This document shows positions 23,132 to 33,438 of a stretch of DNA of 64,000 nucleotides, piece after piece. The position numbers and the translations under genes were made by a program. The notes under the pieces were generated by a model, which searched no databases, was not told the DNA's origin, and saw only the letters and a program-made list of their open reading frames with translations. Numbering within the stretch: position 1 is the stretch's first letter; every line of letters begins with the position of its first letter. Source of the stretch: Limnoperna fortunei. Lineage: Eukaryota; Mollusca; Bivalvia; Mytilida; Modiolidae. The stretch is taken from NCBI GenBank assembly GCA_944474755.1, contig OX104122.1, positions 15,944,641-16,008,640 on the forward strand. The letters are read 5' to 3'.

Positions 23132-23256
23132 AACTATATAAAAGTATACTGAATCTAATTAATGAACAAATCATCAGGCCCTCTAGCAACCCAGTACGAG
23201 AAAAGGGTTGGACACTATCTGTTAAAGTGAAAGTCTACAGGGCTAGTGTCATTTAA
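23132..23256 (+). CDS. Candidate 3' terminal exon (alternative 3)
   Basis: It follows a T-run acceptor (GATTTTTTTTAG). Read in phase 1 it continues ELYKSILNLINEQIIRPSSN, then PVREKGWTLSVKVKVYRASV, ending I-TAA at 23254-23256. As with the other two candidates, only acceptor quality, phase and openness support it. It shows faint resemblance to alternative 2 at its start (both have a (S)IL..LI pattern), which could mean related duplicated exons. Confidence 0.35.
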
Positions 23257-23850
23257 AAATAAATAGACCTCAGCAAGATTTACTACCAACCAGGGCTCGC
23301 GTTGGAGGGCGACTCGGGAGAAGAAGTCGCCTTATTGTGGTCCCACTTTGCTGTCGATCATCTTCAAAAGCGAATTTTGTAGAATTGCCTAATGTCGCCT
23401 TTCAAATTTTATTCCCATTTGGAAAGAAATCATCACATTTTTGATACCGTGTCATGTTTATTATGTTTACGCGCCAAAGTTCAACTGGTACCCTTTTAAC
23501 TTTTATTTGGTATATAAAGCGTAGGTTTAAAATACGACCGGAAACCAGCTCAGAGCACAAGAACTTGTGCAAAATTCTGGAGCGGATATTAATTTGGTGC
23601 CGGAGATTGCAAATATACTACGCTGATAGTAGTGAAATGAGTTTTGCAACGATAGAAACGAAGTAAAAAATAGTATTTTGGCAGTTACTTTAAACAAATT
23701 TAAGTTAATTATGTTTAAATACTTTTAATAGTGAATTTTACAATTTTACATAATATATTTGTGTCACAATGATGTAGTTTTCTACTTCTAGTTCTAATAG
23801 TACTTCGTTATAAATCAATCAAATTGTGTATCAATGACAAAGAAACATTT
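23257..23850. other. Unassigned; possible transposon end
   Basis: CAGGGCTCGCGTTGG at about 23292 resembles the CAGGG-type termini of hAT-like elements, but no partner end was found. A 70-codon frame at 23454-23666 has no recognisable domain. Confidence 0.3.
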
Positions 23851-24110
23851 CCCTTACCAAAGTGTTTAGTGTGCCGCAAACTTGCCGCAAACTTACAGTA
23901 AACTTACGGCACACAATATGGGTCGCCACAGACAAAAAATTCAGTTCGCAGGACATTGCTGCTAGCGGCACACCTGTGGCGACCAAGATCGCAGAAGTTA
24001 CCGGTAGCGATGAGTTTGCGGCGACTTATTAAGTTTTAACAATAGTTTTCATCCAATCAAAATTTGACGCACTTAGCAGACGACACGAAACACATGTATG
24101 AGACTAGAAG

Positions 24111-24159
24111 ATGGCTGGCAAACGAAAAGTCAAGTTACCCGGAAGATTTCAAGATGAAA
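24111..24159 (+). CDS. Possible ATG first exon inside the TIR element
   Basis: An ATG in good context (GAAGATGG: purine at -3, G at +4) opens MAGKRKVKLPGRFQDE and meets a canonical donor, GATGAAA/GTGAGT, leaving phase 1. The basic KRKVK start would suit a nuclear protein. It lies about 260 bp inside the TIR element's left end, so it may be the leader exon of a lost transposase or a captured host exon. No matching downstream exon was found in the element. It is short enough that chance cannot be excluded. Confidence 0.35.
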
Positions 24160-24726
24160 GTGAGTCATATAATGATATAGCACGCATATAAAAAGCTTAA
24201 ATTGTGGATATCAGTGTTAAGAAAAAAGTAAATCCTACATATCCTGATCGCTGTCTGTTACTGTAAAAAGTCTGTTATTTTAATCAGTGCTGCCGACCTT
24301 GTTTTTTTTTGTTTGTTTTGGAATTCAATGTGAACTTCAGCTGTCAAATCTAGCGAATACAATGTTTAAACTTAAATCGCTCGGGCCGCTCCAATCCATG
24401 CAGTCAACATGCTTACAACAAATCACATCCTCATAATATTTCCAGTCTTCACACTTAACTGGCGGTAAAATTGCTGTCATGCTTGTAAAATCTATGTAAT
24501 ATATTCAGTTACAAGCCAATTATAAGTATGGAAAAGTTGTAAAAAGTATCGATTTCGGGCTTGTGCTTCTAAAACTTAAACGTGATGCATGTATCGTCAG
24601 ATCATATGTTTTCGTCCGTCATATGAATTCGTATTCAATGGGAAAGATGACATCACAATCGTTTTTTAAAAGTACGAAAACCTTTCAATATGAAAGGGTT
24701 AGGGGACGACTATTTGATTCTGGGGA

Positions 24727-24977
24727 GGGGGGGGGGGGGGGGCGGTCCTGGCAGTTTTTGTAAATAAATATTCTGGCCTGGCCAAAGCTGAAAATTAATA
24801 TTCTGGCCCTCACCCCCAAGAAAATAAAATAAATATACTGGCCCCAGATCCCATAGTATATTATAGTATATAAAAAATAAATATTCTTGCCGCGAAGCGG
24901 CGAAAAATAAATTTTCTGACCTGGAAAATATTGAAAATAAATATTCTGGCTCGACAGAAACTGCCAGGCCCCCCCCC
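24727..24977. mobile_element. Nested 250-bp element with G-run/C-run ends
   Basis: It starts with a run of 16 G followed by CGGTCCTGGCAGTTTTT and ends AGAAACTGCCAGG followed by nine C, so the ends form an inverted repeat. The interior repeats AAATAAATATTCTGGCC-like units at least five times. It sits within the CCCTTACC element. Confidence 0.7.
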
Positions 24978-25282
24978 CAAAGTCGCCGTAAGTCTGCCAC
25001 AAACAGTGTGCTGTAAGTGTGCCGGAAAATTGATAAATATTCATAAGGTTGCGGTAACCTTACGGCACACCTAATTTGCATGGTAAAAATGTGCCGCAAG
25101 GTTGCGACAGAGTCGCAGTAAGTTGCAGCACACAAAATGACTATAGAAAAAGTCTACTGCAACCTTACGGCACACTTTATTTACATATAATACTATTGCT
25201 ATGTTAGTTGCCACAACCTTGCCGTAAATCTACCGTAAACTTGCCGCAATTATGTGCCCGAGTCTACATTTTTTGGTAAGGG

Positions 25283-26593
25283 TTACTTTAATGAACAGTT
25301 TTGCGAAACATGTATTTATGAAAATGTGTGAAATAAGTATACTGAATAGTTCATCAAATCTTTGATACTTTATCCTCAATAAATTAAACTGCTAAAAAAA
25401 CATAATATTAACAATAAAAATGCAAATGCTAACACTTGTTAAAAAAAAACTAAATAAACAGGACGCTTTCGCGACATATAATGCAACTTCTCCCTGTTAT
25501 CCACCCACTTCTTCCTGTTCTATCCTCACTTCTCCCTGTCAGCCACCCAAAAGAGAAGTGACTTCTCCCTATAATTTTGACCCAGCATTAGCCCTGCCAA
25601 CCAGGGGCCATGTTTTCATAATTATTCTTGCGCTTAGAAATAGTTTAGTAATATTTTCACAATATGCTTAATGTACAAAGTAAAATTCAGATTGGAACAA
25701 GTTTTAACTGTTTTTATATTGTTAATGGTGCATAAACACGATAAGCGAGACATAGTGACAAAATTACGAATATTTCTTACCAAAATGGGAAAATTTCAAG
25801 TTGGACATAGGGTAAAAATTCAAATATACAGGTTAAATTCAACATCGCTTTTTAATTGAAACAAAGCGGAGTATGACAGCAACTTGCAAAACCACTAGCC
25901 CATCTCAGGTACTGTATTTAACTATCAACTAGCCCTCAAATGATTAAAAAAGTTTTAAACGTACCACAACATTACTTACACAATACATCTCGAGTACTGT
26001 TTGTTTTTGTTTGTCAAAAAAGGTCATTTTTTTTAGAAATTTAGTGATTAAACAATGTATAATTACCAAAATTTGAACAAAAATATCATACTAAAACAAT
26101 ACCATACTAAGTATTTAAACTAAAAATTGCAGCCAATGATTGGAACCAATAAAGGCCATGATATGCATGGATGTATACAGAAGGATTTTAATCTTCAACC
26201 ACTGCAACCATGCTGTGTGGGTTCACAGTGCTCAACTCAAAGCCGAGCTACACGTGTTTCCCGGCTAGGTGGCAGATAACTTTAAGGGATGCTGCCGTCA
26301 CAGTGTGTGTGTGTGTGGGGGGGGGGGGGGGTTGTAGGGTATAAACCTGAAAGCCTAACCACCGACCACAGTGGGTTACATGTTTGGCCACACTCCTTCC
26401 TTTAGAACCTCTTTTTTTAGATGTTGACAAGAGCAGGTCTGTCGTAGGCACTACAAAAGGCTATCTTTTCGCCCAGGCATAGACTACCTATTACCTTATT
26501 TTATACTTTTCCATTGGCTTTCTATATTTTTACCCCTTTGGTGCATTTTCCCCTAATTGTTTTATTGTTTGCTAAATTGTCCTTGTCCTGAAT
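25283..26593. other. Unassigned; contains (GT)n-G16 tract
   Basis: A loose repeat of ACTTCTCCCTGT/ATCCACCC phrases lies at 25487-25570. A GTGTGTGTGTGTGTG run followed by about 16 G lies at 26303-26331. No gene is recognised; short frames at 25420 and 25671 have no domain. Confidence 0.4.
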
Positions 26594-26676
26594 ATTGCCA
26601 GGGACAGACCATACTGTTATAAAATGTCCCCGATATATGATATAGCCGAGACATAAACATCCAATCAATCAGTTCA
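26594..26676 (+). repeat. SINE/LINE-like 3' tail, fragment
   Basis: GATATAGCCGAGACATAAAC followed by ATCCAATCAATCAG resembles the tail seen on the minus strand at 28242-28366 (AACATCCAATCAATC). Only the tail part is visible. Confidence 0.4.
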
Positions 26677-27349
26677 ACCACGTGTTGTGCATTGTTTCTA
26701 TAATAATTTAGTCTGTAGTAAACTTATTTCGGGAGAGACATAACATCAATATGACAATAAATGAAATAATTTCATGAAAGTCATTGATTGCATTTACGAA
26801 AAAGTCAATTATTTTTTTTTTATATACCACGTGCTCCGTCCGATGGTGAATCGAATATTTTAAGTTCTACAAAATCTAAACAGTGTGTGTTGTTTTTGTT
26901 TGCTGGAAATTAAAATAAGTATCAAACTTACCAAATTTTGAATAAAATTTGCGGCAACTTCTCTACAGCTATGGAAAACAACTAATATTCTGTGGTTAAT
27001 TAGGACAGGTGCTCTCTCGGCTGCGGTTAAGCTTCTCGGGGACGTTGAAAAGTAAAGCTCGATGTTGATTGGCTGATCAGTGGCAGTTGTTGAAGCGGTA
27101 ATTTTTAACAAAGTTACGTTCAAAAACACCGTTTTATTAAAAATAAATACAGATTTTTACATTTTATACTCTATTTCATCATATAGCAACATTCTTTTCT
27201 GATGGGTTTCTTGGAAAATTCAGAATTGCTTCACTTTTAACATAGACGCTCAGTTGATCGTAGCCGCCATGTCATGCATAATAATGAGTAGAATACACGG
27301 TTATCTCCCATTAAAACAAATCGCGAAAACAGCCTTAACATACCCGCGT
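26677..27349. other. Unassigned sequence left of the second B array
   Basis: A minus-strand open stretch at 26860-27129 has no recognised domain. The last bases (GCGAAAACAGCCTTAAC at about 27323-27339) are the inverted counterpart of the right flank of the large B array. Confidence 0.4.
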
Positions 27350-27558
27350 AGCCAAGCCTCGGAGATGGAATGTGAATTTCTGTGTGCAGTATATAGCCAA
27401 ACCTCGGAGATGGAATGTGAATTTCTGTGTGCAGTATATAGCTAAGCCTCGGAGATGGAATGTGAATTTCTGTGTGCAGTATATAGCTAAGCCTCGGAGA
27501 TGGAATGTAAATTTCTGTGTGCAGTATATAGCTAAGCCTCGGAGATGGAATGTGAATT
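27350..27558. repeat. Second locus of minisatellite B, about 4.6 copies
   Basis: Monomers are nearly identical to those at 13780-17904 (GCCTCGGAGATGGAATGTGA, CTGTGTGCAGTATATAGC) and in the same orientation, 9.4 kb away. The array begins TAGCCAAGCC and ends inside a monomer at GAATGTGAATT before unrelated CAAGTTGGATG. Confidence 0.97.
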
Positions 27559-28241
27559 CAAGTTGGATGTATGGGGAAAGGCTACAAAATATAAATGTTT
27601 GTGAGTATGTCACTCTTGGAGTGTTAAAAATACCCACCCATGTAAATAAAAGAAATTAATTTATAATATTTTAATATCTTAAAAGATTCAGCATCAATAA
27701 CTTGATACGGTTTTCTTACAAGTTTTTAACAAATTTGCAGTGTTTTGCTCTTTCTTTGCTTTATTACTTAGAAACAGTAGCAGCTAGAGATTACTTTATA
27801 TAGTGGAATAACTCGCCATTTTTAACACTTACATACAACGATAATTGGTATTGTTTTATAAGAACATACATTCATCCTCGTGTATAATTCTGTAGTTTAT
27901 GAAATTCAAAGGGGTCAATCAGACTCAATTTTTGGCAAGTTACCCCAATCTGTTGGTAGTAACTGGCCAGTCGTAAGAATTAGATGTTAGTTACACGATA
28001 TGTTCTCTTCAATTCATCGTTAAGACAATACTTTGCACTTCAGAAAGGACAGTTGATGAATAAATCATCGTGCTGATTAAGACTGATAATTCACTTTCAG
28101 ATATTTTTTTTGGTATATTATGATCAGGCAGTGGAGGAAAAATTAGTTTGTCATTTACGACACATCTGACATTTTACATAAAAAAATCAAGTAGAGAAGT
28201 TCTCCGTTGGCGTAAATATACAACATCGATTAAGGTACGAA
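27559..28241. other. AT-rich unassigned sequence
   Basis: No gene, RNA or repeat recognised. Confidence 0.5.
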
Positions 28242-28275
28242 TGATTGATTGATTGATTGATTGATTAATTGATTA

Positions 28276-28310
<35 letters not shown>

Positions 28311-28366
28311 GTTTGTTTTACGTCCACTGAGCAGTATTTCAGCTATATTCAGGCCGAGAACAAGTT
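28242..28366 (-). repeat. SINE-type tail on the minus strand with (GATT)n
   Basis: A (GATT)n run (28242-28305) is followed by GGATGTTTGTTTTACGTCCA and CAGCTATATTCAGG variants. Read on the minus strand this is the widespread molluscan 3' tail ...AATATAGCTGAAATACTGCT... ending in an (AATC)n run. The head of the element was not found. Confidence 0.6.
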
Positions 28367-28753
28367 AACAAACAATAAATAAAAAAAGAGTCGAGACGGG
28401 ATATAGGAAACACGATTTCGAATGCCACTGGTAAAGTGTATAGTTTTGGGTTGGGGCGGAGAATTTAATCTTTTATAGAAGCTACAATAAACATACTATT
28501 TTTTCGAAATCTACAAAGGGGTCCTCATCGCGCAAGGAGCGTGGTAATCTCCGAACACGTCACCAGGAGAGGTGGATGGCTATAAAGATAAGTCTAAATA
28601 TTGTTTAATTAAATTGTTTGTATTTTGGGCTTTTGGATGCAATATCCAACAGCATGTGTATTTTTGAAAACGATTAAAAAAATGAAACATTCATTTTATC
28701 AAACCAGGTTTTCGTTCAAAATATCTTAAAAGACAGGCAAATTTTCATATTAA
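28367..28753. other. Unassigned sequence
   Basis: Nothing recognised. Confidence 0.45.
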
Positions 28754-28812
28754 ATATGTGGCTAAGTAATATTACATATGTGGCTAAGTAATATTACATA
28801 TGTGGCTAAGTC
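28754..28812. repeat. 22-bp tandem repeat, about 2.6 copies
   Basis: ATATGTGGCTAAGTAATATT is repeated at 28754, 28776 and 28798. Confidence 0.9.
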
Positions 28813-28870
28813 TTACAATATGGTTTATTACTAGTATGTTGTGATAGCCCCGACTTTAGCGTTCACTGCG

Positions 28871-31800
28871 ACTACAAACTAAACCATCTACCGCGCCGAC
28901 CTTAAGAAATTCCGCATTACAAATTGAAGCATTTCCCCGCCGACATGAAGAGCTTCCACATTACAAATTCTCCCATCTCCCCGCCGACCTGGAAAACTTC
29001 CGCATTACAAACTGAAGCATTTCCCCGCCGACCTGGAGAACTTCGGCATTACAAACTGCATGAACCATCTCCCCTCGGACTTGGAGAACTTCCGCATTAC
29101 AAACTGAAGCATTTATCCGCCGACCTAGAGAGCTCCCGCATTATAAAATGAAGCTTCTCCTCGCCGATCTGGAGAGCTTCCGCATTTAAAACACTGAAGC
29201 ATTTCCCTGCCAACCTAGAGAGCTTCCGTATTACAAACTGAACCATCTTCCCGCCGACTTGGAGAACTTCCGCATTACAGACTGAAGCATTTATCCGCCG
29301 ACCTGGAGAGCTTCCGCATTACAAACTGAAGCTTCTTCTCGCCGACTTGGAGAACTAACGCATTACAAACTAAAGCATCTCCCCGCCGACCTGGAGAACG
29401 TCTGTATTACAAACTGCATGAACCATCTCCCCACAGAATTGGAGAACTTCCGCATTACAAACTGAGCCATCTCCCCGCCGACCTAGAGAGCTTCCGCATT
29501 ACAAACTGAAGCATCTCCCCGTCAACCTATAGAGCTTCCGTATTACAAACCGAACCATCTTCCCGCCGACTTGGAGAACTTCCGCATTACAGACTGAAGC
29601 ATTTATCCGCCGACCTGGAGAGCTTCCGCATTACAAACTGAAGCTTCTTCTTGTCGACTTGGAAAACTTACGTATTACAAACTAAAGCATCTCCCCGCCG
29701 ACCTGGAGAACTTCTGCATTACAAACTGCATGAACCATCTCTCCTCCGCTCCGACTTGGAGAACTAACGCATTACAAAGTAAAGCATCCCCCCGCCGACC
29801 TGGAGAACGTCTGTATTACAAACTGCATGAACCATCTCCCCGCCGACTTGGAGAACTTCCTAATTACAAACTGAAGCATTTATCCGCCGACCTGGATAGC
29901 GTCCGCATTAGAAACTGAAGCATCTCCCCGCCGACCTGGAAATCTTCTGCATTTATCCGCCGACCTGGAGAGCTTCCTCATTACAAACTGACCCATCTCC
30001 CCGCCGACCTGGAGAGCTTCCGCATTACAAACTGAAGCATCTCCCGCCGACCTGGAGAACTTCTGCATTACAAACTGCATGAACCATCTCCCCTCCGACT
30101 TGGAGAACTTCCGCATTACAAACTGACCCATCTCCACGCCGACCTGGAAAACTTCTGCATTTATCCGCCGACCTGGAGAGCTTCCGCATTACAAACTGAA
30201 GCATCTCCCCGCCGACCTGGAGAACTTCTGCATTACAAACTGCATGAACCATCTCCCCTCGGACTTGGAAAACGAACTTCCGCATTACAAACTGAAGCAT
30301 TTATCCGCCGACCTGGAGAGCTCCCGCATTACAAACTGAAGCTTCTCCTCGCCGATCTGGAGAGCTTCCGCATTTAAAAAACTGAAGCATCTCCACGCCA
30401 ACCTAGAGAGCTTCCGTATTACAAACTGAACCATCTTCCCGCCGACTTGGAGAACTTCCGCATTACAGACTGAAGCATTTATCCGCCGACCTGGAGAGCT
30501 TCCGCATTACAAACTGAAGCTTCTTCTTGCCGACTTGAAGAACTTACGCATTACAAACTAAAGCATCTCCCCGCCGACCTGGAGAACGTCTGCATTACAA
30601 ACTGCATGAACAATCAACCTTCCGACTTGGAGAACTAACGCATTACAAACATCTCCACGCCGACCTGGAGAACGTCTGTATTACAAACTGCATTAACCAT
30701 CTCCCCGCCGATTTAGAGAACTTTCGCATTACAAACTGACCCATCTCCCCGTCGACCTGGAGAGCTTCCGCATTACAAACTGAACCATCTTACCGCCGAC
30801 TTGGCGAACTTCCGCATTACAGACTGAAGCATTTATCCGCCGACCTGGAGAGCTTCCGCATTACGAACTGAAGGTTCTTCTCGCCGACTTGGAGAACTTA
30901 CGTATTACAAACTAAAGCATCTCCCCGCCGACCTGGAGAACTTCTGCATTACAAACTGCATGAACCATCTCCCCTCCGACTTGGAGAACTAACGCATTAC
31001 AAACTAAAGCATCTCCCCGCCGACCTGGAGAACGTCTGTATTACAAACTGCATGAACCATCTCCCAGCCGACTTGGAGAACTTCCTAATTACAAACTTAA
31101 GCATTTATCCGCCGACCTGGAGAGCTTCCGCATTACAAACTGAAGCATCTCCCCGCCGACCTGGAAAACTTCTGCATTACAAACTGCATGAACCATCTCC
31201 CCTCGGACTTGGAAAACGAACTTCCGCATTACAAACTGAAGCATTTATCCGCCGACCTTGAGAGCTTCCGCATTACAAACTGACCAATATCCCCGCCGAC
31301 CTGGAGAGCTTCCGCATTACAAACTGAAGCATCTCCCGCCGACCTGGAGAACCTCTGCATTACAAACTGCATGAACCATCTCCCCTCCGACTTGGAGAAC
31401 TTCCGCATTACAAACTGACCCATCTCCCCGCCGACAAGGAGAACTTCCGCATTACAACCTAAACCATCTCCCCGCCGACTTGAAGAACTTCCGCATTACA
31501 AACTGAAGCATTTATCCGCCGACCTGGAGAGCTTCCGCTTTACAAACTGAAGCTTCTCCTCGCCGATCTGGAGAGCTTCCGCATTTAAAAAACTGAAACA
31601 TCTCCCCGCCAACCTAGAGAGCTTCCGTATTACAAACTGAACCATCTTCCCGCCGACTTGGAGAACTTCCGCATTACAGACTGAAGCATTTATCCGCCGA
31701 CCTGTAGAGCTTCCGCATTACAAACTAAAGCATCTCCCCGCCGACCTGGAGAACTTCTGCATTACAAAGTGCATGAACCATCTCCCCTCCGACTTGAAGA

Positions 31801-32983
31801 ACTTCCGCATTACAAACTGACCCATCTCCCCGCCGACCTGGAGAACTTTCGCTTTACAACCTAAACCATCTCCCCGCCGACTTGGAGAACTTCCGCATTA
31901 CAACCTAAACCATCTCCCCGCCGACTTGGACAACTTCCGCATTATAACCTGAAGCATTTATCCGCCGATCTGGAGAACTTCGCATTACAAACTAAAGTAT
32001 CTCCCCGCCGATCCCGCCGACCTAGAGGGCTTCCGTATTACAAACTTAACCATCTCCCCGCCGACCTGGAGAGGGTCCGCATTACAAACTGAAGCATCTC
32101 CCGCCGACCTTGAGAACTTCTGCATTACAAACTGCATGAACAATCTCCCCTCCGACTTGGAGAACTTCCGCATTTCAAACTGAACCATCTCCCCGCCGAC
32201 AAGGAGAACTTCTGCATTACAACCTAAACCATCTCCCCGCCGACTTGGAGAACTTCCGCATTACAAACTGAAGCATTTATCCGCCGACCTGAAGAGCTTC
32301 GTATTACAAACTGAAGCTTCTCCTCGCCGATCTGGAGAGCTTCCGCATTTTAAAAATTGAAGCATCTCCTCGCCAACCTAGAGAGCTTCCGTATAACAAA
32401 ATGAACCATCTTCCCGCCGACTTCAGCATTACAGACTGAAGCATTTATCCGCCGACCTGGAGAGCTTCCGCATTACAAATTGAAGCTTCTTCTCGCCGAC
32501 TTGGAGAACTTCCGCATTACAAACTAAAGCATCTCCTCGCCGACCTGGAGAGCTTCCGCATTAAAAACTGAAGCATTTACCCGCCAACCTAGAGAGCTTC
32601 CGCGTTACAAACTGAAGCATCTCACAGCCGACTTGGAGAACATCCGCATTAAAAACTGAAGCATTTTCTCGCCTACCTAGAGAACTTCTGCATAACAAAC
32701 CAGTGGCGTAGCTGCGTTTGCGCGAGTATTTGCCTGAATCCACATGATTTTGACGCAAAAACAATGCAACCTATCCCTGTAATCAATAAACGCCGTTTTC
32801 AGTACAAAATAAAGCATCTTCGAACTCTCCACAATTCACCTAATTGCACCATTGTTTTCATAATTTTCCGGGGCTGATGTCCACAAACTTACTCTAGATT
32901 TTTAGTGAATCAACATTGTAACTAGTCTAGCTACGTCCCTGCAAACTGAAGTATCTCCCCGCCTGACCTCTGCATACTTCTTG
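28871..32983. repeat. Minisatellite C, ~44-bp monomer, about 87 copies
   Basis: The monomer contains CCGCCGACCTGGAGAACTTC then CGCATTACAAACTGAAGCAT. Length variants occur: a form with an extra GCATGAACC block and others with TTTATCC or TTCTTCTCGCC spacers. These variants recur in ordered blocks (for example the ACCATCTTCCCGCCGACTTG monomer at about 29237, 29548, 30430, 31648 and 32408), showing higher-order copying. The last units are interrupted by a MITE at 32701-32941. Minus-strand frames (up to about 90 codons) are chance results of the repeat. Confidence 0.97.
32701..32941. mobile_element. 241-bp MITE inserted in minisatellite C
   Basis: The ends CAGTGGCGTAGCTGCG and CTAGCTACGTCCCTG are imperfect inverted repeats (CAGNNNCGTAGCT). 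It is flanked by CAAAC on both sides (32696-32700 and 32942-32946), which restores a satellite monomer when removed. The CAGTGGCGTAGC terminus is typical of hAT-like nonautonomous elements, although hAT duplications are normally 8 bp; the 5-bp match leaves the superfamily open. No coding capacity. Confidence 0.75.
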
Positions 32984-33155
32984 TAGTTTTACTTGTATAT
33001 TAATGATGCTATTATTTCGCCTTTCTACTAATAAATAAGAAACTTCTTTCAGTGTAAATATTCACAATTATCACATAACAATACATTATTAAGATTTAAA
33101 TAATAATTAGCTTCGAAATATTGCCACTGTTGGTTCGGTGTTCTCAAACTTGGCA

Positions 33156-33426
33156 GGTGGCCTCGGTGTCCGAGTGGTCAAGGTAGTTCGTTTACTATTG
33201 ACCACGTGGTCTGTCAACACTGAGATTGTGGGTTCGATTCTCACTGCAGGCAGGGTGTACTCGACTCAATCTTAATTGACAAGGATTGCCAGTTTTCCTA
33301 CCGCAGGTCGGGGGTTTTCTCCGGGTACTCCGGCTTCCTCCCCCAATAAAAACTGGACGCCATGATATAGCTGAAAAATTGCTGAAAGTGCCGTTAAACG
33401 CAATCAAAAAAAAAACAAAACAAAAA
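33156..33426 (+). mobile_element. tRNA-derived SINE with perfect target-site duplication
   Basis: The 5' part has RNA polymerase III promoter boxes: a box A-like TGTCCGAGTGGTC (about 33168) and box B GGGTTCGATTC (about 33231), in tRNA spacing. The 3' part GCCATGATATAGCTGAAAAA then TTGCTGAAAGTGCCGTTAAA is a tail shared by molluscan V-SINE-type families, ending in an A-rich run. TCAAACTTGGCA occurs directly on both sides (33144-33155 and 33427-33438), a 12-bp target-site duplication that fixes the borders. It is nonautonomous and would depend on a LINE for movement. Confidence 0.93.
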
Positions 33427-33438
33427 TCAAACTTGGCA

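Larger units (their letters stand above)
23851..25282. mobile_element. 1.43-kb nonautonomous DNA transposon with CCCTTACCAAA termini
   Basis: Left end CCCTTACCAAA (23851-23861) and right end TTTGGTAAGGG (25272-25282) are perfect reverse complements. Inside both ends lie many copies of a subterminal motif, GTGTGCCGCAAACTTGCCGC on the left and CCTTACGGCACAC or ACTTGCCGCAA on the right, in both orientations. Subterminal repeat clusters are typical transposase-binding regions. No transposase gene is visible and no clear target duplication was found, so the superfamily is unassigned. A poly-G-ended element (24727-24977) is nested inside. Confidence 0.75.

Noticed and set aside
33160..33240. A functional tRNA gene
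   Set aside because: Box A and B are present, but the sequence continues into a SINE body and A-rich tail between target duplications, so it is a SINE head.
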